64,000 nucleotides of DNA from Claviceps africana (Eukaryota; Ascomycota; Sordariomycetes; Hypocreales; Clavicipitaceae). Of this stretch, positions 31,173 through 42,500 are shown piece after piece. The notes under the pieces are model-generated. The model had not been told where the DNA came from. It was given only the letters and a program-made list of their open reading frames with translations, and made no database searches. Location of the stretch: assembly GCA_018360145.1 (NCBI GenBank), contig SRPY01000050.1:23351-87350 (forward strand). The letters are read 5' to 3'. A program made the position numbers and the translations under genes. Within the stretch, counting starts at the first letter, position 1, and every line of letters starts with the position of its first letter.

Positions 31173-32537
31173 ATGGCATCGAAACGGCCCTCCACCGACC
31201 TAATCCCCAATCCATGCATCAAAAGGCGCAATCTGAACTGGTCTCTCCATCTCTCAAAGTCAAACCCTCCACAGACAACGAGCGACTCCGACGCCAACCC
31301 CTGCTCCTCGCGGGAGCAGCAGCAGCAGCATGGCCAACCAACCACATCCGCCATGGAAGCCGGCCAAGTCCAAATCGCAAACCACCTCCCCTACTTCGCC
31401 AGCCTTCTCGCCCGAAAGGCCCTAGACTCCCCCGTCGTGCCTCTCCTTCCCATCGCGTCATACGTTTCCCTCTACCAGTCCCACGCCCAGAACCCCCGAG
31501 GTAGCCACTTCGTCATCCATCAGCACGACCACCCCGTCGCAGGAACACACTATGATTTCCGCCTCCAGATCAATCCCACCAGCAGCGTCTCCTGGGCCAT
31601 CATGTACGGGGTCCCAGGCGACCCCAACAGCAGCCGCCTCAACCGCAACGCCACCGAGACGCGCATCCACTCCCTCTGGAACCACCTCATCGAGACGGCC
31701 TCCCCGCACACAGGATCCCTCCTCATCTGGGACACAGGCACCTATTCCGTACTTCCGCGTCACAGTAAACACCTTCCCGGGGCAGATCAGACCTCCCAGG
31801 GAAGCAGTTCGTCATCGTCGTCCCAGGACCACGAGTGTCAGCAGGTGCTCCTCGCGAGGGCATTCGCCAGCCGCAAAATACGCATCCGCCTTCACGGATC
31901 CAGGCTACCACGCACCTACGTCTTGAACCTGCGTTTGACGAGGTCAGACGACGTAGAGGGGCGTGCCAAGAACGCCAGAAGTCCATTACGGAAGAGGAGG
32001 ACCAGGAAGGGGAGGACGAGGAATCAGGAAAGTAGTCCCATCAAGGACGATGATACAGACGTGCAACAGGACCGGGACGACGACGAAGACGACGCCAACG
32101 ACCTGATTCCAAAGGAGAGAGACGACTCGGGAGCCATATCCCGCACGGAGAGAGAATTACGCGAGCTCGAAGACGCCGAGGTCTCCAGGACGAATGCCTA
32201 CCCGGGGGCAACCAATTCCATAGGCAGCATACACCAGCGCAAATGGTACCTGTCCCTGGACAGGGCGTCAAGCGGGTTCGTGCCGCGGCGTGCCAAAACC
32301 GGCAAGGTCATTTGGACAACTGTAGCAGACGCAGACGCAGGCGCAGACACAAAAAAGGCGGGCATCCACCAGGACGAGGACAGGGAGAGGATGCAGCGTC
32401 TCTCGTTTCCCTTTTACGTAAGAGGCGTCGAGTGTGAGCGTAGTGTGGTGACGGGACGACGAGGCGACGACGTTCTACGGGACGAGGGCGTCCGGGAATT
32501 CATCCACCGGAAAGGGTGGAGGCCCGTCCTGAATTGA
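31173..32537 (+). CDS. LigD-type 3'-phosphoesterase (PE) domain protein
   Basis: A single exon of 454 residues carrying the phosphoesterase domain named after bacterial DNA ligase D, which in bacteria trims 3'-phosphate and ribonucleotide ends during non-homologous end joining. The signature is FVIHQHDHPVAGTHYDFRLQ at about residues 112-131: the HxxxDFR-type metal-site residues His, Asp and Arg of HYDFR are all present, as are an upstream His in QHD, a WAIMYGVP segment matching the SWAVPKGP position, and the WDTGTY strand. No ligase or primase domain is attached. The second half is a long Arg/Asp-rich insertion before YLSLDRASSGFVPRRAKTGK and a FIHRKGWRP tail. KRRN near the N-terminus could be a nuclear signal. 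A role in DNA end repair is inferred from the domain alone. Confidence 0.8.
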   Translation: MASKRPSTDLIPNPCIKRRNLNWSLHLSKSNPPQTTSDSDANPCSSREQQQQHGQPTTSAMEAGQVQIANHLPYFASLLARKALDSPVVPLLPIASYVSLYQSHAQNPRGSHFVIHQHDHPVAGTHYDFRLQINPTSSVSWAIMYGVPGDPNSSRLNRNATETRIHSLWNHLIETASPHTGSLLIWDTGTYSVLPRHSKHLPGADQTSQGSSSSSSSQDHECQQVLLARAFASRKIRIRLHGSRLPRTYVLNLRLTRSDDVEGRAKNARSPLRKRRTRKGRTRNQESSPIKDDDTDVQQDRDDDEDDANDLIPKERDDSGAISRTERELRELEDAEVSRTNAYPGATNSIGSIHQRKWYLSLDRASSGFVPRRAKTGKVIWTTVADADAGADTKKAGIHQDEDRERMQRLSFPFYVRGVECERSVVTGRRGDDVLRDEGVREFIHRKGWRPVLN

Positions 32538-33014
32538 ACATGGCTACATCCTCGTTTGTATTTTTTATTCTTCAGCTAACAACTATCTGATAATCCCTAG
32601 CTAGCTATATATCTGTTATCGGGTCGGCTATGTTCAAAGAACCAGTGGTCTCAGCCTTATGATGTCTCATGAGTGAACCTTCCAGATACGAGCTCGTCGT
32701 TTGTGAACATGAAGTGCCGCCAGAGAGACAGAAGAAAAAACAGAGAAGCAATATGTGGCTCCTTCGACGTCAATAACCAAGACGAGAAGGGAAGACACTG
32801 CTAAGAGTACACACTAGAAAAAGTAGACGTCGGAGCATTCTCTTCTGCCGGAACATTGGCATTATTTGGCCACCAAAAAAAGAAAGAAAAAAGCAAACGC
32901 CAGTCCATGACATGTGCAGTACCTCATCCCGCATACAAGTTGTTTTTTTTAAGCCATGTCGGAACATGAAACCCGTAGCATTTTCCTAGGAAATGCATCA
33001 TCCTCCAAGAGTGG
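32538..33014. other. Intergenic region between convergent genes
   Basis: AT-rich, with CTAGCTAGCTATATAT near 32600-32615. No gene seen; expected to hold 3' UTRs. Confidence 0.45.
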
Positions 33015-35411
33015 TTATGACGACGATCCATCCACGGGCGTGGGTGCAATTCGTCGCTTCTTGGGTTCTTTGCTCTCTTCTTTCTCGCTGTCACTGGTAT
33101 CCCGCTTGGCGCCAGTAATGCTTCCTGTCGTGCTTTGTGGTGTCTCGGGTGGCGTCGCCATCGGAATGCTACTGGCTTTAACAGAATTGGTGGCTGTCAA
33201 AGCTGGCACGCTGCCCGAGATGAGATGAGGGTTGCTAACGACTCCGGTAGGCGCCGAAGAAGGCTGGGTGACAATTGAAGATGTCGAGTTTGATCGAGTC
33301 GGCGACGACGGCCGTTGCAACGTTGGAGGCACCGAGCTCGGCGGCGAGGGAGCAGTAATCGAACTGCCCGAGTTACGCTGTTGATGTGACGTAAAGCTCG
33401 TAGTCGGCGTGGGGGTCGGCGTACTTTGAGTCGAAATTGCTGTCATCGACGTAGTCACGTTGGCTGTCGAAATCGCTTTTGTGGGTCCGACTTCGCCCGT
33501 GTATACCTCACCCAGTTCTCCGGCAGCAAATGACAGACTCGAGCAGAATCCGTCCGACGATGATATGATCAGCGTCAACCCGTCACTCGACCTGTTGTGA
33601 TTTGCATGTTATCATGTTATTCGAGAGACGGTTTACGAGGTTTTGACCTTTATTGACAACAGTGGTAGGCGTGTTCTTACCAGGCGAGATCAGTGAACGT
33701 GGCACAATGTAAATTGCTCACGACGCAGACAGGAGTCTTTTGCTGCGTGTCGTACACCAGTACCGAATCTTGAGTAGCGACCGCGTACACCATACGATAC
33801 GACAGTAAGAACGCAGGGCTCGGGCCAGGAGTAGAGGCATCCGTGTCGCCGCCAAGGGCCTTGGACAGGCCCGCACCACTAGGTTCGGATGCCGTGCTTG
33901 CTGGCGGTGGAGGTGGTTCCATTACTGAGACAGCGAGAGGCGCTTTCCCAACCGGATCGGGCAACGACGCCAGTGCTTCATCACCAGATGTGTCAATGGT
34001 GATGTGCTTGGTAGATGGAGGCGTCTGACGAAGCGTATAAAAGATGGGAGAACATTTGACCACCACGGACGGCTTTTTATGCCCTGGCAAATGAGCAATC
34101 GGAGGTTTATTTATGCCCCCGCGGGTGTATATGTAGACGGTGTTGATTACCTCAAACGTCGGCTTTGCATCCTTTTCTGCTTGGTGCTGGGTCTGATACT
34201 GTCCCGAGGGGGTAAGCAAGAGGCTGCCATCGGGTGTAAATGTAAGTCGCCGAAAGAACGAAGTCAGGGTTTCGTTTGCATATAGACTAGCATTCTTGGT
34301 TCCCAATTGCGGCTTGGGCGATGCTTCCATGGGCATGACCGCAGGCAGGGGCAGTGCGGGAGCAGGCGAGGCTGAACGGCGTGACGAGAAAGAAGATCTC
34401 CGACTGTGGCTCATCACGCTGGGGGGGTTCATGGGAAGCGGAAATGACGTCGGCGTCCCGGGTGCCGAGGGTGCAGGAGAACCCACAGAGGTGGCGGGAT
34501 CCATCATGGACAGCTGAGCTCGGTAACCAAAATCTGGCGGGACGGGGCTGCTCGCTGATATGCGTCGCGGAGGCAGATCTGCTTTTATATGACTTGCCAG
34601 TCGCGGAGGCTTATCATCATGGCTGAGTGTATATTGCCCGTCCTTAGTCTTTAGTGAGTAAACATGGACAGATCGATCAGACGACTGCGTAGCAATGTAT
34701 TCGTTGAGCGGATCCCAGGTCACACCTTGGACGTAATGACTGTGCTCAGCAATTTGCCTGACGAGAGTTCCTGTGTATTTTTGGTGAGTACGTGGGTTCG
34801 TGAGCGAAGCGGCTTGGCGATTGCGATGCTCAAAGGGGTCGAGCAGCTTACCTGAGTTGGCATTGTATATCCGGGCGATATTGTCCATGCTTCCAATGAT
34901 GAAGTGAGCAGCATCAGGTGACCAGGCCAAATCATATATCTCGGCCCCGCTGGATCGGCACATGTGCTTGGCTCTCCATGATTCCTTTTCATCTTGTGCG
35001 TCGCCGCCAAAATTCGACGGAGGCAGATCGCTGGGAACCCACAAGATGACGTTTCCATCGTCGCCTGCGGATGCCAGAATTTCGCCTGAGGACAGAAAAA
35101 CCGCCGTTAGTCCGCAATGGCAGATGTGGAGAGGAGGGGAGAGGGGGGCACAGTACGTTTTGCCAAAGGCTAACGATTCAGCACCTACCTTTTGGTGCCC
35201 AGCGAACCACATTCACGGCTTGATTGTGTTTGGACAGTGTTGATAAATAGTCGACTTTTCGTTCAGGGCCGTCCGAAAGGAGCTTCCAGATTCGAACGTG
35301 GTTGTCGCCGCCGGCCGTGGCAAGACGACCTTTTCCAGCTGGTTCAAAGTGAGCAGAGTAGACGGGGGCATTCTGGTCGTGCCAATTGATAATTAGCGGC
35401 GTGGCCTTCAT
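33015..35411 (-). CDS. cac2: Chromatin assembly factor 1 subunit Cac2 (p60)
   Basis: WD40 subunit of CAF-1, which deposits newly made H3-H4 behind replication forks. Four exons, 35411-35189, 35085-34852, 34770-33681 and 33591-33015, give 707 residues. The N-terminus MKATPLIINWHDQNAPVYS is typical of the family. WD40 blades follow: RLATAGGDNHVRIWKL, ILASAGDDGNVILW, FIIGSMDNIARIY, QIAEHSHYVQGVTWDPL and YIATQSSDRSVHVY. Then come the CAF-1 p60 landmarks FFRRLTFTPDGSLLLTPSG and YRMVYAVATQDSVLVYD. The C-terminal 130 residues are Ser/Thr/Pro-rich and end with a basic KEPKKRRIAP segment that could serve as nuclear signal. The 81-bp second intron has no in-frame stop, so its retention would add 27 residues; removing it restores the conserved blade. 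Confidence 0.93.
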
Positions 35412-35630
35412 CGTGGCAGAGGCGCTTGTCAGGGAGGACGACTATCGCGTGGCATGAGGAGAGTTGGCTGAGGTCAGGGGTGGTTGAAGCTCGTCAACAG
35501 TCGTGTTTTTGACTAGGGATCGAAGGTGGCGGACGAGGGACGCGGAACGCGGGATGCGGGATGCGGAACGCGAGATGGAATCGAAAGAACGCCGCTTTAT
35601 GAAGACAGCTGCCTGTTGTTGTAACGTACG

Positions 35631-35738
35631 TATGTATGTAGGTAGGTAGGTAGGCAGGTAGGCAGGTAGGTAGGTAGGTAGGTAGGTAGGTAGGTATGTG
35701 GTATGTGGTATGTGGTATGTGGTATGTGGTATGTGGTG
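35631..35738. repeat. Adjoining (GGTA)n and (GTATGTG)n arrays
   Basis: A GTAG/GGTA tetranucleotide array with two GGCA variants runs from about 35631 to 35697 and passes directly into about six copies of the 7-bp unit GTATGTG ending near 35738. Confidence 0.95.
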
Positions 35739-36462
35739 GATGGCCGCGGTCGTGTAGCAGGAGCAGGTAGCAAGTGGCGGGTGGCGGATGGCGGGTGGCG
35801 GGTGGCAGGAAGCAGGAAGCAGGAAGGCGGCCTCCAACGCTCCAATGGATGATGAACGATGGATGATGGACGATGGACGATGCCGGCCGCGGGAAGAGCT
35901 ACTTGTGGGCGTTGAATGACGGATGCGTGGTCCGACTACCCAGGATGGCTCAAGGGATGGCTCAAGGGATGGCTCAGAAAGTTGGCTCAAACGATGGCTT
36001 CGGGGCAAACGACGCAATTAGACGAATGCAAAGCTGGCGACCAAAGGGCGGGAGTTGTTCAAAGTTGCCAAGTATGCAAGGTCAACGTACCAGACCACAC
36101 TTTATGCAAGATGCAGCTGATGGAGGGTGGTATTGCACGAAGGACAGGGACATTGAGGTGAAAGCATAACCCATTTGATAAGCCGTGACCGATAAAGCGC
36201 CTGCAGGTGGTGACTTGAACAAAAGCGGGCTGGGGCGGGCAGACGCGCGCCAGTACGTGGAATTGGACATGGACGCGGCCGTGGACCGGGTGCCCGCACA
36301 GGCCCGCGCACAGTGAACATGCATGTCGTGTCGGAGCTGGTCACCTACCGGCAGGTGGACACGCATATTTGTATGTACATACAGTACAATACATACATGT
36401 AAATGTTCTGTACTGCAGCTCTGCACAGTCTGTATCTCATGTAGTGTACACTGTATACGGCC

Positions 36463-36645
36463 AGGTGCCTCGAAGTACTCAAGATACTGTACCTAAGTAC
36501 CTACTATCTAGGTAAGTACCTAAGAGGTACTTTGTACAGATGCCAGATCAGTGAGTAGGTTGGGTACCTATATAGGTATCTAGGTACTTAAGATAGGTAA
36601 GTACTAGCTACCTAGGTAGGTACCTAGGTACTTGAGGTACTCATA
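36463..36645. repeat. Cluster of TAGGTACCTA-type palindromic motifs
   Basis: Dense, irregular succession of GTACCTA, TAGGTAC, CCTAGGTA and AAGTACC motifs over about 180 bp. Units are not in register as a simple tandem array. The same vocabulary recurs at about 37690-37729, 46821-46864, 47430-47508 and 50045-50108. Confidence 0.85.
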
Positions 36646-36890
36646 GGCACAGAAAATATACAAGAGTGGATTGTAAATACGGCAATTCTGAAACTTCTTA
36701 CACTAGAATTAATTATATGGCAAAATGCTCGGAATCGTCTGTACCATGTACATGAAGCATGCCGTCTGGTACTTTACTTATGCATGTGCGCTGCATCAGG
36801 ATGATGCGTCTGGTCTCGCCTGGTCTGTTGCTGCTCGTACCAACTCAAACACCAGCAAACCGCCACGCAGCTGGAACGAATGCCCTGCAT

Positions 36891-36931
36891 GCTCGTGCTC
36901 GTGCTCGTGCTCATGCTCGTGCTCATGCTCA
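36891..36931. repeat. (GCTCGT/GCTCAT)n hexanucleotide repeat
   Basis: Around seven copies of GCTCGT with GCTCAT variants. It would read Ala-Arg or Ser-Cys dipeptides in forward frames, but there is no surrounding gene. Confidence 0.9.
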
Positions 36932-38838
36932 TCTGAGGCTGCAGTCATGTTCGAATCCGTCACCTGCTGCGATGCACGCGGTACACAACGTGTACCCGCA
37001 GTCAACTGCTACTACTTTGTATTGGCATCAAGGATGGCACGCAAGTACGCAATGGCTCCAAAATGCGACGTGACCTGCCGGGTCTAATCTTCGCTACCCG
37101 CAGCCAACATGTGCGCTATCGCGCCGCATAGCAACATGAGCCGGTCGGTATCACGGCGACATTGTGTGTGCTAGCAATTGATGCATTGACACCACGGACT
37201 ACGTGCCGAGACCAATAATGTCCACTCTTTCTCTTTTCTTCTATTTATTCCTTTCCTTTCCTTTTCTTTCATCTTCCTTCACCTTCCTTCCTTTCTTTCT
37301 TCCCCGCTTGGGTCCCTGCGCCCGGGGCGTTGCAGATATCGGGGCCAGAGATTAATCGCTGGTGTCACGACGGCGCGGTACACATGGCACAGGATGTCTA
37401 TCCTTGTAGAATGGCATTCATTCTCGTTCTGTCATTTTTCATGTTGCGGATACTCGGCACTTAGCTTATGTATATACTTCACTATTGTCCTAATAGCCGC
37501 ATTCCCTGTCGTTGTTCTGGGATTGGAGGTCAATGGCAGTTATGGGGACATGAAGTAGTTAGAGATCGTGAGGTACATCAAGTATAGCTAGCTTATTGTA
37601 CTAGAAGAAGTAGGTATTCTCTGATAGTGCTCTATTCTACCGTACAATTCTCTGGCAATTTTAGACACATTCGCCACGCGTACATACTGTATAAGTACCT
37701 ACCTACCTGTACCTACCTACTTAAGGTAAGCATAATTGTTATGCGAGTATATTGGAAAGCTCGGCGTCCTCGGCATCAAACTTTCGCGCCTGGTTCGTGA
37801 ACAAAGTGGGGCGGTAAATTCAAGGCCGAAAAACAAGCCCTCATGTTGGAGTACGTGTTCCCGCGTTTCTGGCAACCTGCCGCCGAGCTTGGAGTGAAAC
37901 AGATAAAAAAACCCCGAGTGCAGTATGGCTGGAATGGCGGACGCGTTGACTCCTTCATCCACTCGTACTAGCCAGTGTGACGTGGTCTTTCGGCACACGG
38001 CAGAGTCTCGGTGGGGACGGACTGACTGAGCTTACTCGGATGAGTCAAGCAGGATTCGATTCGCAAGCTCGGCTGGGATAATGGAGGTTCGTGTTAGCGA
38101 CACGTACATACATTAAGTACATATGTATGTACATATGTATGTACTGTTCATGGTCCGTTCCGTTCAGCTTTGACGACAAGAAAGAGCACCGTAACAACGC
38201 TGTTTAGAGCAGTACAAAGGCCGATTGTACTGCAATGTCAGACATGTCCAGTACTTGACTGGGCTTTACGGATACGTGCTGGCTAGACTGTTGGATGTTG
38301 AGTTTACAATGTCTGTTTTGTTAATGTGGAAATCACGCCCGCATGCAGTGTTGTCCGGTGTTGCTCCCACGACGTGGGAAGCCTGGATGTGGCGGGCTGG
38401 TGGGCTGGCGGACGGATCTCAGCAGCACATTCGGCAAGCGAGGCCGCAAGCTCCTTCCTAATACATATATATGTAAGCAGGGCCAGCGCGGTCCCGCCTC
38501 GGCCAAGGTGGCTCTTGACCGCGAGGGTGCGTCCAATTCTTCAAAACAAGCCAACTTGCCGCTGCTGACCCTCGCATCTAACATTGTTCGTGACTCATAC
38601 CGATGACATGTGCCTAGATGCCTGCTCGGGAGTCATTTTGTGCAAAACGTGCGGACCAGACGCCATGCGACGGAATGGCGACGGACAAAGACATGCGGCC
38701 AGACCAGCAAGCTCTCTTTCACCCTGCACACGCAACACAGGCTAACAGGCTTTCTCCATCGTCAGTCATCTTGCCTGCTGTCAGAAAGCATTGTGACCTG
38801 CACTACTCGTTATTAACCAGACCCCAGTAAGTTGCTTC

Positions 38839-39024
38839 GTCGGGATTTTCAGCATGTATTGGCTCTAGAATTACCACGGTTATCCAAGTAGTAAGGTACT
38901 ATCAAATAAACGATAACTTATATAATGAGCCATTCGCAGTTTCGCTGTATAATTGCTTATACTTAGACATGCATGGCTTAATCTTTGAGACAAGCATATG
39001 ACTACTGGCAGAATCGACCAGGTA
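38839..39024 (-). pseudogene. Fragment of the 5' end of 18S rRNA
   Basis: Read on the minus strand from 39024, the sequence begins TACCTGGTCGATTCTGCCAG and continues through CATATGCTTGTCTCAAAG, TTAAGCCATGCATGTCTAAG, GCGAAACTGCGAATGGCTCA and CCGTGGTAATTCTAGAGCCA to AATCCCGAC. This is the conserved start of eukaryotic 18S rRNA, about 186 nt. Similarity stops at both ends: no further 18S sequence follows leftward, and no 5.8S or 28S is present. It starts almost exactly at the mature 5' end of the rRNA. I see at least one apparent difference from the usual sequence in the first 25 nt (GTCGATTC for GTTGATTC). It is a truncated, non-functional copy. Confidence 0.93.
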
Positions 39025-39522
39025 ACTATCGTCGCCGGGGGGGCGCCCAGCGATCTGCCTACCTACTTCATACTTAAGTACAGTACAACCCTTGAATTAT
39101 TTGAAATCGGTGACTTGACAGGGGCTTTTAGACCAATCAAGCGTCGCTGTGGAAAGTGCAATAATATAGTTAGAAATCTGAAGGTACATTAGGCATAACC
39201 TTAATTTATATAGGTAAATAAGCACCTAGCTAAGAACCCCTACTATCTGCAGCAACCTCTGGCTAGCAGCCCTGCCCGTGATCACGTGTGCGTCTCTGCT
39301 AAGAAGAGGGGCTTGTACCCGTTTGCAAATAATTCAAGGGGTGTATTGTACATACTTATGTACATACATAGGAGGTACTTAATGTAATATGTAGTACTTT
39401 GTTCACCTGCCAGGTTCCCGACACGACGCTTATTGGCCCGAACGTCGTGATCGCGCACCACCATCCATCCTCGCCCGTCAATGTCGGCCTTCAGCACCAT
39501 CTAACGAGCAAGCGGAACGGCC
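39025..39522. other. Upstream region of the ABC transporter gene
   Basis: AT-rich sequence with GTACATACTTATGTACATAC near 39346-39370 and no gene. It should include the transporter promoter. Confidence 0.45.
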
Positions 39523-42500
39523 ATGGCCATTACCCAGCAGGCTAGTTACTCGCTTGTGGCGTCGAACGAAGATGCAAAACCGCCAACCGATAAGCCCTGG
39601 AGGTGAGACCTAGACCGAAACTGGCATTGCGCGATGACTCTTCCCATGTCTATCCACCTGAGGAAACTCTATGCAAATCTGATAGGCAGCCAGTGGGCTT
39701 TACTGATTCTTGTTTATCCCAGTCTAAACCCCTTGCTCACGTTGTATTTAAGCTGCGGTGTCGTGGCTCTCTGGAGCTCGGGACTTCAGGTCATTGACTT
39801 TTTTTTTCTTTTTGGCCTTTTTTTTTTGTTCTTGCGCTCTTGCGCTCTTTCTTTTCTTTTCTTCGTCTCTTGCTGTGCTAGTGTTTTCAGCTCCAGCCTG
39901 CTTCACGGCGAACCGAGCTCTGTGCTTCATTCGCACGCGCGCCTCAGCATTTCCGCCGTTTCCACGCCACCTTTCGAACAAGCTGGCAGGTCATCTATGT
40001 GCCATCGCGGAATTGTCGTGGAACAATTTTGTGCTACTGTAAATAAGTAGACGTCTGGAGCTTGAGCAGGTCACCTTGAACATGACCGATTCATTCCTCC
40101 TGCCGCTCTGTGCTGCAGCGTTGGGAGTCGTTACTCTGAGTACCTTGCCGGCCCTCTCCGCCCAACTTGTTCAAGCTCGGCATCGTGCACCTCGCGACAA
40201 CTTTTACCAAGATGCCGACGGGGAGAGCACGCCGGATACAATGGCAGCTTTTTCAAACAAGACGCCCAAGCTTTGCCTCGTGGTATTTACGGTGGTCGGC
40301 TTTGGTCTTTCACTTGCTGTTACCACCTTGTCAATCCTCCACCCTCTCGGCGATGGCCTTGCCTGGGAAAATTGGCTATCGAATGGCTGTTGGGTAAGGT
40401 GACTCACCTGGACAATATCTGCTTTGACTGCCTGAATGTATGGCGCGTGCTAATCATTGTTGGTCGTCGGTCCTAGGCCGCTCTCGTCCTGCAAGCAATC
40501 TGTATCAATTCGCAGCACTCACCCGTCAGATCGCACGATTTGGGCTTGTGGGCGTTCTTGTCGAGTTTGATGACGGCCATCGTCACCGTTGCAGAGGCCA
40601 GCCACGTGGGCAATTTTGCATCGCCAACAAAAGATGCCCAGCTTATTGTGCGCATCGTCAATGCCCTTGTGATGACGCCGCTGCTCCTTTCGTGCATAAC
40701 CCTGCCTCGCCGGCCCGAAGTCTTGTACAAAGCGGCCAAGGTGGACAACGAGTGGACATGTTCGGTTCTGAGTCGATACACGTGGAGCTGGGTAAGCCAT
40801 GTTCTAAAAACTGCCAAGCGCAAGAGCGATCTTGATCCTAAAGATATTCCGCGACCTGATCATACCATACGAGCTGAGAGCCTCGTTGATGCCTGGAATA
40901 AAGCAAACTACCAGGGAAGCTTGGTGCAGTCCTTACTCAAGGCTTATGGCGCGCGTCTTGCTCAGCAGTGGCTCGTTATTCTCATCCGGTGCATCATTGG
41001 AATTGGACCTTTCTGGACCATGCTCCGGCTCGTGCAGTCGCTAGAGGACCGGGATGATGGTAGGGCGGCACCACGTGAGCTTTGGGGTTTGGTATTTCTC
41101 ATGGGTGTTTTCACTCTGACTGAACAGGTAAGTGATCAACATCGCTTCGTACACAATTTCAATTCGATTCGTGCAGCTCACATGAAGCTGACTGGTGGTC
41201 ACAGTGGTTGGACGGCTGGATTGTGTGGTTCTCTATTACCAAACTCTTTGCCCCCGTCAGGGGACAACTCTCTGCTTTAATATTTGAAAAGTCGCTCCGC
41301 CGGAAGATCGTCAAAACCGCCGAGACAACCGTCGATGGCGGATCCGCCGGGGGAGGAGAAGACGTCAACAAGGACCAAGAGGACTACGGCGATGATAGCG
41401 TCTTGAAGTCCAAGCAAGCCATCGTGAACCTCGTCGGCGTCGACACCAAACACGTTGCCGATTTCGCAATGCTGCAGCACTTCATTGCCAGCAGCATTGG
41501 CAAGTTGCTGATTTACTCAGGTTACCTCGTCAAACTCATCGGGTGGACCCCGTTTGGTGCTGGTCTCTTAGCATGGTCATTTGTTCTTCCGGTCAATGCA
41601 GTTGCTGCCAAGTTTTATATTCAAGCCGAGACGAGACTCATGAAAAATCGAGACAACAAGTTGGCGGTGGTAAACGAAGCACTGTTAGGCATGCGTCAAA
41701 TCAAGTTCTCGGCCCTCGAAATCCCATGGGAGAAGAAGATTCTTCAGATGAGAGAGATTGAAATCTCATCTCTCAAGAGCGTGTTCAAGGCCGATAGCGT
41801 CTTATTCTTCTCCTGGGTCGCCAGTCCGATCCTTCTGGCTGCCACATCTTTGGCTGTCTACGCCATCATTAATGGTTATCTTGCTCCGTCCGTCGCGTTT
41901 GTGAGCATTGGAATTTTCAAGAGCTTGGAATTGTCCTTGTCAGCACTGCCTGAACTTCTTACTGGCGCCATCGACACACTGGTCTCTGTCAGGCGCATCG
42001 ACAAGTACCTCAAGGGCCCGGAGATGAAAAAGACGCTGACAAAAGGCCACGATGTGGCTATCGATGATGCGACCATTGCTTGGCCTGTCGACGATGAGGT
42101 CCCTGAACAGGAACGATTTATTTTGAAAAACGTCAGTCTTTCATTTCCAGCGGGGGAGCTATCTGTCATATCCGGCAAAACCGGCACCGGAAAGAGTTTA
42201 TTGCTCCATGCTCTGCTGGGAGAGTCTGACCTACTCAAGGGCACGATATTCGTACCGCCAACTACGTCGCCGCTGGATCGTCATGATGGAAAGGCACATC
42301 CCGGAAACTGGATCCTACCCGGAGCTGTGGCTTATGTCGGGCAGAGCCCATGGCTTGAAAGCGCTTCTCTTCGCGACAACATTCTCTTCGGATTGCCCTT
42401 TGTCAAGCATCGCTACGATACCGTTCTTGACGTCTGCGCGTTGAAAAGGGACATTGAGATATTGACTGACGGCGACCAGACCGAGCTTGGTGCCAACGGC

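Larger units (their letters stand above)
35412..38838. other. Gene-poor, repeat-rich interval upstream of the ABC transporter (left part)
   Basis: Over 3.4 kb with no supportable coding gene on either strand; open frames are short and low in complexity. It carries several tandem repeats listed separately, a triple GGATGGCTCAAG repeat at about 35942-35974, pyrimidine-rich DNA at 37220-37305 and a duplicated GTACATATGTAT at about 38117-38144. It also holds the upstream region of cac2 at its left end. I see no intact transposon, terminal inverted repeats or tRNA. Confidence 0.5.

Noticed and set aside
36945..36970. TTCGAATCC reminiscent of a tRNA T loop
   Set aside because: Neighbouring bases cannot form the five-pair T stem, and no cloverleaf could be drawn.
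38839..39024. Functional 18S rRNA gene
   Set aside because: Only about the first tenth of the molecule is present, and no downstream rRNA sequence exists in the window.
40076..40402. Separate small membrane protein gene upstream of the ABC transporter
   Set aside because: Its hydrophobic sequence joins in phase, through GT-AG introns, to exons on both sides as the N-terminal membrane domain of the transporter.
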